Source: Tepidamorphus sp.
GTDB taxonomy: Bacteria; Pseudomonadota; Alphaproteobacteria; Rhizobiales; Tepidamorphaceae
Assembly: GCA_028280885.1 (NCBI GenBank)
Contig: JANQKY010000104.1
Span: forward strand, 1-34,908
DNA: 34,908 bases
Direction of reading: 5' to 3'
Shown here: positions 23,687 to 30,518 of the stretch, piece after piece
Layout of the letters: each line of letters opens with the position of its first letter
How positions within the stretch are numbered: position 1 is the stretch's first letter
The notes under the pieces: generated by a model
Databases searched by the model: none
What the model saw: only the letters and a program-made list of their open reading frames with translations
Told to the model about the DNA's origin: nothing
Made by a program: the position numbers and the translations under genes

Positions 23687-24166
23687 CTAGCCGTACCAGA
23701 GGTTGGTCAGGACGCCGCGGGGAAAGCGGATCTCGAAGACGATGTCGAACAGGAAGAACACCGCGACGGGCACGACAAGGCCGACAAGGGCGAGCGCCCA
23801 GGCCCGGCGTTCGCCCCAGATCGCCGACATGGCGACGGCGAAGGCGCCGAGCGCGATGAACAGATCGACGAGGGCAAGCACCGAGAAGCCGATCAGCAGG
23901 CCCATCGTGATGTAGACGGTCGCCGGCAATGGCGGCGGCGCCGGTTCGCGGTCGCGCAGCGCGAGCCAGAGCGCCAGCGCCGCGATCAGCAGGATGACGA
24001 GCTGCGGAAAATCGGAGGGCTGGATGCCGCGCTTGAGGATCGGCGGCACACGGTCGAAGGTCGTCGTCAGATAGTAGGCGATGGCGCACAGGACGAGGAT
24101 GACGAGCGGCACGATGACGCGCGAGGCCGCGCGCGGTCCGGTCTGATCGGGTCGTGAGATGTCCAT
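23687..24166 (-). CDS. tctB: Tripartite tricarboxylate transporter small permease (TctB), first system
   Basis: A 159-residue membrane protein with four predicted helices (about residues 15-35, 50-70, 83-103 and 121-145), including the conserved FPQLVILLIAALALWLA segment. It lies between the first TctC and TctA genes and should form the small subunit of that importer. The 152-bp space upstream holds two stem-loops. Confidence 0.88.
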   Translation of the reverse strand: MDISRPDQTGPRAASRVIVPLVILVLCAIAYYLTTTFDRVPPILKRGIQPSDFPQLVILLIAALALWLALRDREPAPPPLPATVYITMGLLIGFSVLALVDLFIALGAFAVAMSAIWGERRAWALALVGLVVPVAVFFLFDIVFEIRFPRGVLTNLWYG

Positions 24167-24203
24167 CGCCGCCTGCTTTCAAGGACAACTGGGAAGATGG
24201 GCC

Positions 24204-24242
24204 GGCATTGCGCTCCGCCGCGCCAGGGCAGGGCGCAATGCC
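24204..24242 (-). promoter_or_regulatory. Second stem-loop between TctC and TctB (first system)
   Basis: A perfect 10-bp inverted repeat, GGCATTGCGC at 24204-24213 and GCGCAATGCC at 24233-24242, has a 19-nt loop. It lies downstream of the hairpin at 24288-24311 in the direction of transcription. No U-tract follows on the transcribed strand. Confidence 0.45.
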
Positions 24243-24287
24243 GTTTTCGGGCTCCGGTCCCCCAACTGTGGAGCCCAATGTTCAAGC

Positions 24288-24311
24288 GGCCCGACTTTCG
24301 CAAGCCGGGCC
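24288..24311 (-). promoter_or_regulatory. Tight GNRA-loop hairpin directly behind the first TctC gene
   Basis: On the transcribed strand GGCCCGGCTT pairs with AAGTCGGGCC (one G-U pair) around a GCGA tetraloop, a stable GNRA hairpin 7 nt after the TctC stop. No U-run follows. The position favours protection of the receptor mRNA 3' end or partial termination. Confidence 0.6.
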
Positions 24312-24318
24312 ATCGGCT

Positions 24319-25272
24319 TCAGTTCTCGATGAAGCCGAGTTCCTTCAGGGCGGCCTGCATGTCGGTCACCATGGTGGTGAGCTGGTTGCCCCATTCCTCG
24401 GAGCCCGCGACCGAAGTGGAATCGAGGCCGACCGAGGTCAGGAAGCCCTGATAGACGCCATGGTTCATCGAGGCGAGGAGGGCTGCCTCGATCGCGGCGG
24501 CGACCTCGTCGGGCGTATCGGCATGGACGACGAAGCCGCGCACGGTGGAGAAGCTCACCGGAATGTCCATTTCCTTGGCGGTCGAGACGTCGGGCAGCGC
24601 CGACATGCGCTGGTCGGCGAGCACGACGATCGGGCAGATCTCGCCGGCATCGATCTGCGAGCCCGCCTCGGCGAGGTTCAGCACCGCTGCATCGACCGCG
24701 CCCGCGACAAGCTGGGTGGCCAGTTCGCCGCCGCCCTCGAAGGGCACGATCTTCGGCGTCGCCATGCCGCCCTTCAGCGTGAACATGAAGGCGGAGACGT
24801 CGTCGATATTGCCCAGATGCGTCGTGCCGTAGGTCAGCGGCGTCTCCTTCTGGGCATCGACGAAGGCCTGGGCGCTGTCATAGTCGCCGCAACGCACCAT
24901 CAGGATCTGCGGATCGTCGGTGCCGCGCGCGATCGGACGGATGTCGTCGAGCGTCATCTCGGTGCGGCCCTTGGCCATCTCGGCGGCGTGGCCGATGGTG
25001 AAGGTCAGGATGGAGTGGCCGTCGGCGGGCACGTCGAGATAATAGTCCATCGCCACCGAGCCGCCGCCGCCGGGCTTGTTGACGACGACCATGTCCTGGC
25101 CGAGCTCGCGGCGGGCGCGCAGCATCATCATCCGCGAGGTGACGTCGGTGCCGCCGCCGGCGCCGGCATGGGTGACGACCTCGACCGTCTTGGAGGGATA
25201 GTCCTCGGCAATCGCCGGACCGCCCACGACCGCGACTGCCAGGACCGCCGCGCCAAAGTACCGTTTGATCAT
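24319..25272 (-). CDS. tctC: Tripartite tricarboxylate transporter solute receptor (TctC/Bug), first system
   Basis: A 317-residue periplasmic receptor of the Bug family. A signal peptide covers about residues 1-22 (AVVGGPAIA-ED). Family segments: VEVVTHAGAGGGTDVTSRMM, MVVVNKPGGGGSVAMDYYL and the second-lobe YGTTHLGNIDDVSAF. It has an excellent ribosome binding site (GGGAGGTTCTTCG) before ATG 25272. It is the first gene of the 15-gene minus-strand run, downstream of a TTGACA-type promoter and the 18-bp palindrome. Confidence 0.93.
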   Translation of the reverse strand: MIKRYFGAAVLAVAVVGGPAIAEDYPSKTVEVVTHAGAGGGTDVTSRMMMLRARRELGQDMVVVNKPGGGGSVAMDYYLDVPADGHSILTFTIGHAAEMAKGRTEMTLDDIRPIARGTDDPQILMVRCGDYDSAQAFVDAQKETPLTYGTTHLGNIDDVSAFMFTLKGGMATPKIVPFEGGGELATQLVAGAVDAAVLNLAEAGSQIDAGEICPIVVLADQRMSALPDVSTAKEMDIPVSFSTVRGFVVHADTPDEVAAAIEAALLASMNHGVYQGFLTSVGLDSTSVAGSEEWGNQLTTMVTDMQAALKELGFIEN

Positions 25273-25325
25273 CGAAGAACCTCCCTGATGACATGTTGTT
25301 CGGCTGATATTGCCCCTTCATTCTC

Positions 25326-25347
25326 ATCCCGGACGGCTGCTTGTCAA
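25326..25347 (-). promoter_or_regulatory. Candidate sigma-70 promoter of the sugar-acid operon
   Basis: Reading the minus strand, TTGACA (25347-25342) is followed after 16 nt by GAGAAT (25325-25320), a 6/6 -35 box and a 4/6 -10 box, about 50 bp before the TctC start. The operator palindrome stands immediately upstream. The spacer contains a truncated piece of the local mosaic repeat (CATCCCGGACGGC on the plus strand). Confidence 0.4.
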
Positions 25348-25350
25348 TGG

Positions 25351-25368
25351 AATTTGGCATGCCAAATT
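25351..25368. promoter_or_regulatory. 18-bp perfect palindrome, probable GntR/FCD operator
   Basis: AATTTGGCATGCCAAATT is self-complementary over all 18 bases, AT-rich at the edges and located just upstream of the TTGACA box of the TctC promoter. FCD-type GntR proteins are known to bind short palindromes of the TTGG-N-CCAA kind. The operon encodes one such regulator (19370-20098). The pairing is inference. Confidence 0.65.
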
Positions 25369-25473
25369 TGAAATTCAGACAAATGTTGATTGTCTCGGGG
25401 TCGCTGGATCACGGGGGTATTGAGGATGTCCGTGCGGGATGGCCGAAGACAGAGTACGCCTACCTTTCCCCTT

Positions 25474-25593
25474 GTCATCCCGGACGGCCGTCAGGCCAAG
25501 CGGGGATCGGGAGCCCCAGTCCAGGCCGGTGGGACTCCGGGCCGCCCCGGTTCTCCGATCCCGGACAATCGCGTTCGCGATTTCCGGGATGAC
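25474..25593. repeat. Mosaic palindromic repeat R1, copy A
   Basis: 120 bp bounded by GTCATCCCGG and CCGGGATGAC. The interior contains GGGATCGGGAGCCCC, GGTGGGACTCCG and GATCCCGG in the same order as copies B and C. It resembles the palindromic intergenic mosaics known in rhizobia. Confidence 0.8.
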
Positions 25594-25710
25594 GAGGGAG
25601 AGGGTGGTGTCCTGCCGTTCCCCTCTGGCTGTCTTTGTCGGGCTTGTCCCACTGCTGTCCGGTTCGACGGGGATGCGGCTTTGATTTTCAGCTTGGCCAC
25701 CCTCTCGGAT

Positions 25711-25809
25711 GTCATGCCCGGACGTGTTCCGGGCATCCATGAACACCGCCGTCAGAATGGACGCAAGCCACTGTGGTCATGGGTCCCCGGAACACGTCCG
25801 GGGACGACC
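25711..25809. repeat. Mosaic palindromic repeat E, copy 1
   Basis: About 99 bp, bounded by GTCATGCCCGGACGTGTTCC and its near-complement ending in GGACGACC. The centre contains ATCCATGAACAC and CCACTGTGG, both shared with copy 2. Confidence 0.75.
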
Positions 25810-25849
25810 TCTGTAGGAGGCGGTTGCGTTCCAGTACCCCCTCTCGGTC

Positions 25850-25973
25850 GTCATCCCGGCCGCAGGCGAAGCCGGAGAGCCGGGATCGGGGAGCCCATGT
25901 TGGTGCCGGTGGGACTCCGAACCGCCCCGGTTCCCCGATCCCGGATATTCGCTGTCGCGAATTCCGGGATGAC
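25850..25973. repeat. Mosaic palindromic repeat R1, copy B
   Basis: 124 bp bounded by GTCATCCCGG and CCGGGATGAC. Its right half (GATCCCGGATATTCGC to GACG) closely matches the inverted copy D at the window's end. Confidence 0.8.
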
Positions 25974-26013
25974 GAGGGGGAGGTATAGCGAAAACGCGGC
26001 CCTCCACTCCGCT

Positions 26014-26099
26014 GTCATTGCCGGGCTTGTCCCGGCAATCCATGAACACAGACGCTGGCCACTGTGGCCATGGGTCCCCGGAACACGTCCGGGCATGAC
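26014..26099. repeat. Mosaic palindromic repeat E, copy 2
   Basis: About 86 bp from GTCATTGCCGGGCTTGTCCC to GGGCATGACC, sharing ATCCATGAACAC, CCACTGTGG and GGAACACGTCC with copy 1. It follows R1 copy B after a 40-bp link. Confidence 0.75.
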
Positions 26100-26139
26100 C
26101 TCCAGGGATGGTGGTTGCGTTCCAGTACCCCTCTCGGTC

Positions 26140-26257
26140 GTCATCCCGGACGGCCGTCAGGCCGAGCCGGGATCGGGGAGCCCCAGTCCAGGCCGGTGGG
26201 ACTCCGAACCGCCCCGGTTCCCTGGTCCCGGCTCTCGCTGCGCTCGGCCGGGATGAC
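26140..26257. repeat. Mosaic palindromic repeat R1, copy C
   Basis: 118 bp bounded by GTCATCCCGG and CCGGGATGAC. The left half is almost identical to copy A (GGACGGCCGTCAGGCC, then CCCCAGTCCAGGCCGG). It ends 68 bp from the stop of the LysR gene. Confidence 0.8.
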
Positions 26258-26324
26258 GGGGGAGACGGTTCCGGGGCGACGCGGGTGAGGGCGCTGTCCC
26301 CGCCGCAACCCACCCTGCCGCCCC

Positions 26325-27251
26325 TCACTGCCGGAATGTCAGCGTCCGGGAATACTTCTTCAGTTCAAGCCGCACCTCGTCGATGAAATCGCGGGCGATC
26401 CCCGGCAGCGACTTGTCGCCCCGCACGACCGCGCAGGCGACGACATTGGTCACCGGCAGGAAGGGGCGCGTGACGATGTTGAGGTTGCTGGCGTAGGCGG
26501 CCGAATAGGGATCGACGATCGAGGCGCCGATGCCCGCCCCCGACAACGTGCAGGCGGTGTGGCAGTAGCGGACCTCGACCTTGGCGAGGAACGGGATGCC
26601 GCGCGCGTCGAAGGCGTTACGGACGACCATGCCCAGATGCGTCTCCAGGCCGATCAGCTCGTGGCCGGCGAGGTCTTCCGGGTAGATCTCGGGCTTCTCC
26701 GCCAGCGGATGGTTCTGCGGCAACACGCAGACCAGGTCACCCTCGGCGAGCGGGATGATGTCCAGTTCGACATGGCTGCGGAGCCCGAGGATGAAGCCGA
26801 TGTCGGAAATGCCCATCTGGACGTTCTGCAAGACCGTATCGGCACGCCGCACCGCGTATTGCACGGTGGCGTTCGGCCGGTCCTTCAGGAAGCCTGCCAG
26901 GATCGCCGGCAGGGCGGCGTGGCCGAGCGGCGGAGTGGTGGAAAGCCGCAGGCGGCCGGACGTCGAGGCCCGGAGCGCGCGGGCCTCGGTCTCGATGTTG
27001 CGCAAGACCTCGAACAGCGGCTCGACCTCGGCATGAAACAGGCGGGCGTCCTCGGTGGGCTTGAGCTGACGGCCGGCGCGTTCGAACAGGGTGAAGCCGA
27101 GTTGCCTTTCCAGCGACTTGATGCCGTTTGAGACGGCGGGCTGCGAGATGCCGAGATCCTCGGCCGCCCCGACGGTCGTCTGGCAGCGGAACAGGGCCTC
27201 GAAGGTCTCGAGCAGGCGCAGGCTCAGGTCGTTCTTGCGATTGATCCTCAC
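26325..27251 (-). CDS. LysR-family regulator of the hydantoin operon
   Basis: A 308-residue LysR protein. The helix-turn-helix covers about residues 8-67 (AAEDLGISQPAVSNGIKSLERQLG), with the effector domain from about 93 (GRLRLSTTPPLG). Start is GTG 27251, with no ATG nearby. It is the last gene of the hydantoin operon, in the same direction, 18 bp after the racemase gene, rather than divergent as is usual for LysR. The palindrome at 34651-34667 upstream of the operon is a plausible target. The effector may be a hydantoin or N-carbamoyl amino acid. Confidence 0.9.
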   Translation of the reverse strand: MRINRKNDLSLRLLETFEALFRCQTTVGAAEDLGISQPAVSNGIKSLERQLGFTLFERAGRQLKPTEDARLFHAEVEPLFEVLRNIETEARALRASTSGRLRLSTTPPLGHAALPAILAGFLKDRPNATVQYAVRRADTVLQNVQMGISDIGFILGLRSHVELDIIPLAEGDLVCVLPQNHPLAEKPEIYPEDLAGHELIGLETHLGMVVRNAFDARGIPFLAKVEVRYCHTACTLSGAGIGASIVDPYSAAYASNLNIVTRPFLPVTNVVACAVVRGDKSLPGIARDFIDEVRLELKKYSRTLTFRQ

Positions 27252-27269
27252 CGTCGATCCCGGCCGGTT

Positions 27270-27917
27270 CTAGTCGAGCAGCACCGCCGCCAGTGCCTGC
27301 GCCGTTGCAGCCTGGGTCGGGTCCGTCACGGGCACGCCGATCGCGGCTTCGAGCGGCTTGCAGTGGGCGGCCATGCCGGCGCAACCAAGCAGCAGCGTAT
27401 CGGCATAGTCGTGCTCGACCAAGCCACGGGCAACCGCCTCGATGCGCGGGAAGGCTTCCGGCTGCTCGCTCTCCTCGACCGACATATGCAAGGGACGTTC
27501 GGCCGCGAGCCGGTCATAGAGGCCGAGCGCGCGGATATAGGGCAGGTGGCGGGCGATCGATTTCGGCCCGAGCGCAACGACCCCGACGCGCTGGCCGCGC
27601 TGGAGGGCTGAAAACAGACCGCTTTCCTGGATGCCGTAGACCGGCTTGCGCGTCGCCTCGCGGCAGAGCGCCAGGCCAGGATCGGAATAGCAGGCGATGA
27701 CATAGGCGTCCGCGTCGTCGCGCTTAAGCACGGTCCGGCGCAGCGGCAGCACGACGCTTTCCATGTCGTGGCGCGTCTCGATGCCGAACGGGCCTTCGGT
27801 GAGCGTCATGCACTCGATTTCGGCGCGGCCGTCGATGTTGAGCGGTTCAAGCGAAGCGGCCAGTCCGTCGGTGACGTGCTGGTTCGAGTTCGGGTTGATC
27901 ACGAGAATCCGTTTCAT
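27270..27917 (-). CDS. hyuE: Hydantoin racemase (Asp/Glu/hydantoin racemase family)
   Basis: A 215-residue racemase that interconverts D- and L-5-substituted hydantoins. The two catalytic cysteines are C76 (IACYSDPGL) and C179 (LLGCAGMA), matching the pair known in characterised rhizobial hydantoin racemases. The N-terminal ILVINPNSN motif is canonical. AGGACGGATCG precedes ATG 27917. It lies 9 bp behind the hydantoinase gene, so racemisation and D-selective ring opening are expressed together. Confidence 0.92.
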   Translation of the reverse strand: MKRILVINPNSNQHVTDGLAASLEPLNIDGRAEIECMTLTEGPFGIETRHDMESVVLPLRRTVLKRDDADAYVIACYSDPGLALCREATRKPVYGIQESGLFSALQRGQRVGVVALGPKSIARHLPYIRALGLYDRLAAERPLHMSVEESEQPEAFPRIEAVARGLVEHDYADTLLLGCAGMAAHCKPLEAAIGVPVTDPTQAATAQALAAVLLD

Positions 27918-27926
27918 CGATCCGTC

Positions 27927-29390
27927 CTAAAACAGGTCCGCGCCGAAATTCGTGGCAGTATTCATTTCCGGCGCGCGCGGCGGCAGGAAGCCGGTCGGGT
28001 CGAAGGGCTTGCGGGCGAGGAACTCCCCGTCGCCGGCCCTGGCCTTCAATTCGCCGCCATCGACTATTCGGCGGCCGCGATTGATCACCGTGACCGGCCA
28101 GCCCTTCAGCTCCCAGCCCTCGAAGGGCGTGTAGTCCATGTTGTCGTGCATGCCGCCCGCCGTGACCTCGACGGCCTTGTCCGGGTCCCAGATTGCGATG
28201 TCGGCGTCATAGCCGATCGCGATCGCGCCCTTGCGGTCGTCCATGCCGAAGAGCCGCGCGGCGTTCGTCGCCGTCAGCGCCACGAAGGTGTTGAGCGAGA
28301 TCCGGCCCTTGTTGACGCCCTCGGAGAACAGGAGCGGCGCGCGCAGTTCGATCCCCGGCATGCCGTTGGCGATGCGGTTGAAGGGCGGGTTGGGGCCGGC
28401 GGACAGCTTGCCGGTCTCGTCGAAGCGGTAGGGAGCGTGGTCGGAGGAATAGAGCTGCAGCGATCCGGCGTTCAGATGCCGCCACATGTCGGTCTGGGTC
28501 TTTACGTCGCGCAGCGGCGGCGAGCAGCAGAACTTGCCGCCCTCGGCGCCCGGCCGGTCAAGATCGTTCGCGGTCAGGAACATGTATTGTGGGCAGGTCT
28601 CGCCGAAGATCATCCGCCCGTCCATGCGCGCATCCGCGATCGCCCGGGCGCCGGCATCGGTCGAGATATGCACGAACAAAAGCGGCGCCTCGACGAAGGA
28701 GGCAAGCGCGATGCCGCGCCGGACCGCCTCCACCTCCGAGGCGGCGGGATGGCTGACGGCGTGATATTTCGGCTGGGTGTAGCCGCGCTCGGTCAGGCGG
28801 CGGACCATCCATTTGATCAGCGCGTTGTTTTCAGCATGCACCATGGTCAGCCCGCCATTGTCGCGGGCCATCTTTAGAATATCGAGCATCTGTTCGTCGG
28901 AGACGATCATCTTGTCGTAGGTCATGAAGACCTTGAACGAAGTGATGCCGCGGGCAAAGGCTGCCGGCAACTCGTCCTTCAGGGCGGCCTCGGTCGGGTC
29001 GGTGACGATCAGGTGGTAGGAATAGTCGATCACCGATTTCGGCCCGGCCCGGTCGTCATAGAGGCGCACGACGTCGGCGATCGACTGGCCGCGATGCTGG
29101 GCGGCAAAGGGTACGATCGTCGTGTTGCCGCCGAAGGCCGCCGAGACGCTGCCCGTATAGTAGTCGTCCGAGGTCATCGCGCCGGTGGCCGATTCCTGCT
29201 CGATATGGCAGTGGGTCTCGATGCCGCCGGGCAGCACGTATTTGCCGGTCGCGTCGATCGTTTCCCGGCCGCCGGTCAGGCCCAGGCCGAGGGCGGCGAT
29301 CCTGCCGTCGCGAATGCCGATATCGGCGGTGAAGGTCGCGCAGGCATTCGCCACCGTGCCGCCCCTGATCACCAGGTCATAGTCCGCCAT
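27927..29390 (-). CDS. hyuA: D-hydantoinase / dihydropyrimidinase
   Basis: A 487-residue amidohydrolase that opens 5-substituted hydantoins or dihydropyrimidines to N-carbamoyl amino acids. The bimetal site is complete: H60-x-H62 (GIETHCHIE), K153 to be carbamylated (SFKVFMTYD), H185 (MVHAEN), H241 (LFVHIST) and D317 (YSSDHAPY). Y158 is the expected stereochemistry-loop tyrosine. Followed by racemase and preceded, two genes up, by a D-carbamoylase, so hydantoin rather than pyrimidine breakdown is the likely role. The start ATG 29390 follows GGGAGACAGGCG. Confidence 0.93.
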   Translation of the reverse strand: MADYDLVIRGGTVANACATFTADIGIRDGRIAALGLGLTGGRETIDATGKYVLPGGIETHCHIEQESATGAMTSDDYYTGSVSAAFGGNTTIVPFAAQHRGQSIADVVRLYDDRAGPKSVIDYSYHLIVTDPTEAALKDELPAAFARGITSFKVFMTYDKMIVSDEQMLDILKMARDNGGLTMVHAENNALIKWMVRRLTERGYTQPKYHAVSHPAASEVEAVRRGIALASFVEAPLLFVHISTDAGARAIADARMDGRMIFGETCPQYMFLTANDLDRPGAEGGKFCCSPPLRDVKTQTDMWRHLNAGSLQLYSSDHAPYRFDETGKLSAGPNPPFNRIANGMPGIELRAPLLFSEGVNKGRISLNTFVALTATNAARLFGMDDRKGAIAIGYDADIAIWDPDKAVEVTAGGMHDNMDYTPFEGWELKGWPVTVINRGRRIVDGGELKARAGDGEFLARKPFDPTGFLPPRAPEMNTATNFGADLF

Positions 29391-29474
29391 CGCCTGTCTC
29401 CCTTAAACCGATTTGATCGCGCCGCCGTCGCGGTGCCTGCATCCGCTGAACCCAGTACGTAGGTGCTGCCGGGG

Positions 29475-30422
29475 TCAAGATCCAAGTTCCTTGAGGCGCG
29501 CCTCCAGGCGCGCCATCAGCCGGGTGATCTCGGCCTGGTCGGCTTCGGTGAGCTTCGGGCCGGGCGCGCGGGCGGCGTTGCAGGCCAAGGCGCCCCGGCG
29601 GCGCAGGATCTCCTTGCGGATCGCCAGGCCGAAGCCCGGCTGCTGCTCGAAGCGGATGAGCGGCAGATAGGCATCGAAGATGTCGCTTGCCCGGTCCGCC
29701 TCGCCGGCCTGCGAAAGGCGCACCACATCGACCAGCATCTCAGGATACGCAAAGCCGGTCATCGCGCCGTCGGCGCCGCGCTGCATTTCCTCGGGCAGGA
29801 AGATGCCGCCATTGCCGCACAGGATCGAGACGCGCCGCGCGCCGGCCTCCTCGGCGGTGCGGCGGACGGCGGAGAGCTTGTTCAGGCCCGGCCAGTCCTC
29901 GTGCTTCAGCATGACGAGCTGGTCGAAATCCTGAACGAGCCGGGTGAACAGCGTCGCCGAGATCGAGACGCCGGTCGACAGCGGGAAATCCTGGTAGCAG
30001 ACCGGCACGTCCGGGCCGAGCGCCTCGAACGCTTGCGCGAAATAGCCATAGTGCTTCTCGTCGGTCGCAAGGCCGCGCTGCGGGGCGATCATCACGCCGG
30101 CGGCGCCGGCATCCATCGCGGCGTGGCTCAACGCCGCCATATTCGCAATCCCGGGATTCGAGACGCCGACCACGACCGGCACGCGCCCGTCGACGCGCTT
30201 GAGCATGTGCGCCATGAAGGCGTGCGATTCCTCGCCCGACAGCTTCGGCGCCTCGCCCATCATGCCGAGGATGGTCATGCCGGTGACGCCCTTGTCGAGA
30301 TAGAACTCGACCAGGCGGTCGGCGCTGTCGAAGTCGATGGCGCCCGTTTGCGTAAACGGCGTCGCGGAGATGATGTAGACGCCGGCGGCGGATTCGGTGA
30401 GTTTCCGGGGGGTCTGGTTCAC
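29475..30422 (-). CDS. DapA-superfamily lyase of unknown role in the hydantoin operon
   Basis: A 315-residue class I aldolase/dehydratase-fold protein. The likely Schiff-base lysine is K173 (LVMLKHEDWPG). The usual YNxPxxTG region reads VCYQDFPLSTGV, sharing the QDxPLS core with the lyase at 20086-20997, and GMMGEAPKLSGEE stands where DapA has GTTGE. It is therefore not dihydrodipicolinate synthase. Start is GTG 30422, with GGAG 5 nt upstream; the longer frame upstream is a shadow of the carbamoylase gene. It may act on a keto acid formed from the released D-amino acid, but nothing in the sequence shows the substrate. Confidence 0.85.
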   Translation of the reverse strand: MNQTPRKLTESAAGVYIISATPFTQTGAIDFDSADRLVEFYLDKGVTGMTILGMMGEAPKLSGEESHAFMAHMLKRVDGRVPVVVGVSNPGIANMAALSHAAMDAGAAGVMIAPQRGLATDEKHYGYFAQAFEALGPDVPVCYQDFPLSTGVSISATLFTRLVQDFDQLVMLKHEDWPGLNKLSAVRRTAEEAGARRVSILCGNGGIFLPEEMQRGADGAMTGFAYPEMLVDVVRLSQAGEADRASDIFDAYLPLIRFEQQPGFGLAIRKEILRRRGALACNAARAPGPKLTEADQAEITRLMARLEARLKELGS

Positions 30423-30473
30423 GATCGCTCCAGTGCTGCGGGCGGGGCGGTCTCGGCGAAGTCGAAATACATT

Positions 30474-30518
30474 GCTTACTCGTTCGGCGCTTACTCGTTC
30501 GGCGCTTACTCGTTCGGC
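30474..30518. repeat. Three perfect 15-bp tandem repeats across a stop codon
   Basis: GCTTACTCGTTCGGC is repeated three times without error at 30474-30488, 30489-30503 and 30504-30518. The last copy contains the stop codon of the carbamoylase gene on the minus strand. As the unit is 15 bp, all three TAA triplets are in the same frame. Confidence 0.95.

Larger units (their letters stand above)
25369..26324. other. Repeat-filled intergenic region
   Basis: About 950 bases between the end of the hydantoin operon and the sugar-acid operon promoter. It consists of three copies of a 118-124-bp palindromic unit (R1) and two copies of a second 86-99-bp palindromic unit (E), listed separately, with short unique links. 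Open frames here translate to low-complexity P/G/R-rich sequence out of the repeats and are not genes. Confidence 0.75.

Noticed and set aside
21916..23859. A 647-codon open frame on the plus strand
   Set aside because: It is the complement of the TctA and part of the dehydratase and TctB genes. Its composition (very rich in E, R, G, D and Q) is a shadow artefact.
25390..26256. A 288-codon open frame with repeated GIREP-, HPGR- and GTRPG-like segments
   Set aside because: It lies wholly in the mosaic palindromic repeats, and its internal repetition comes from R1 and E copies. It has no ribosome binding site or known domain.
25474..26257. Insertion sequence or transposon
   Set aside because: No transposase frame, target duplication or IS-type terminal repeats were found; the units are non-coding palindromic mosaics.
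30474..30518. CRISPR-like array
   Set aside because: The three 15-bp units are directly abutting, with no spacers, and overlap a coding end; it is a simple tandem repeat. No other array-like structure was seen in the window.
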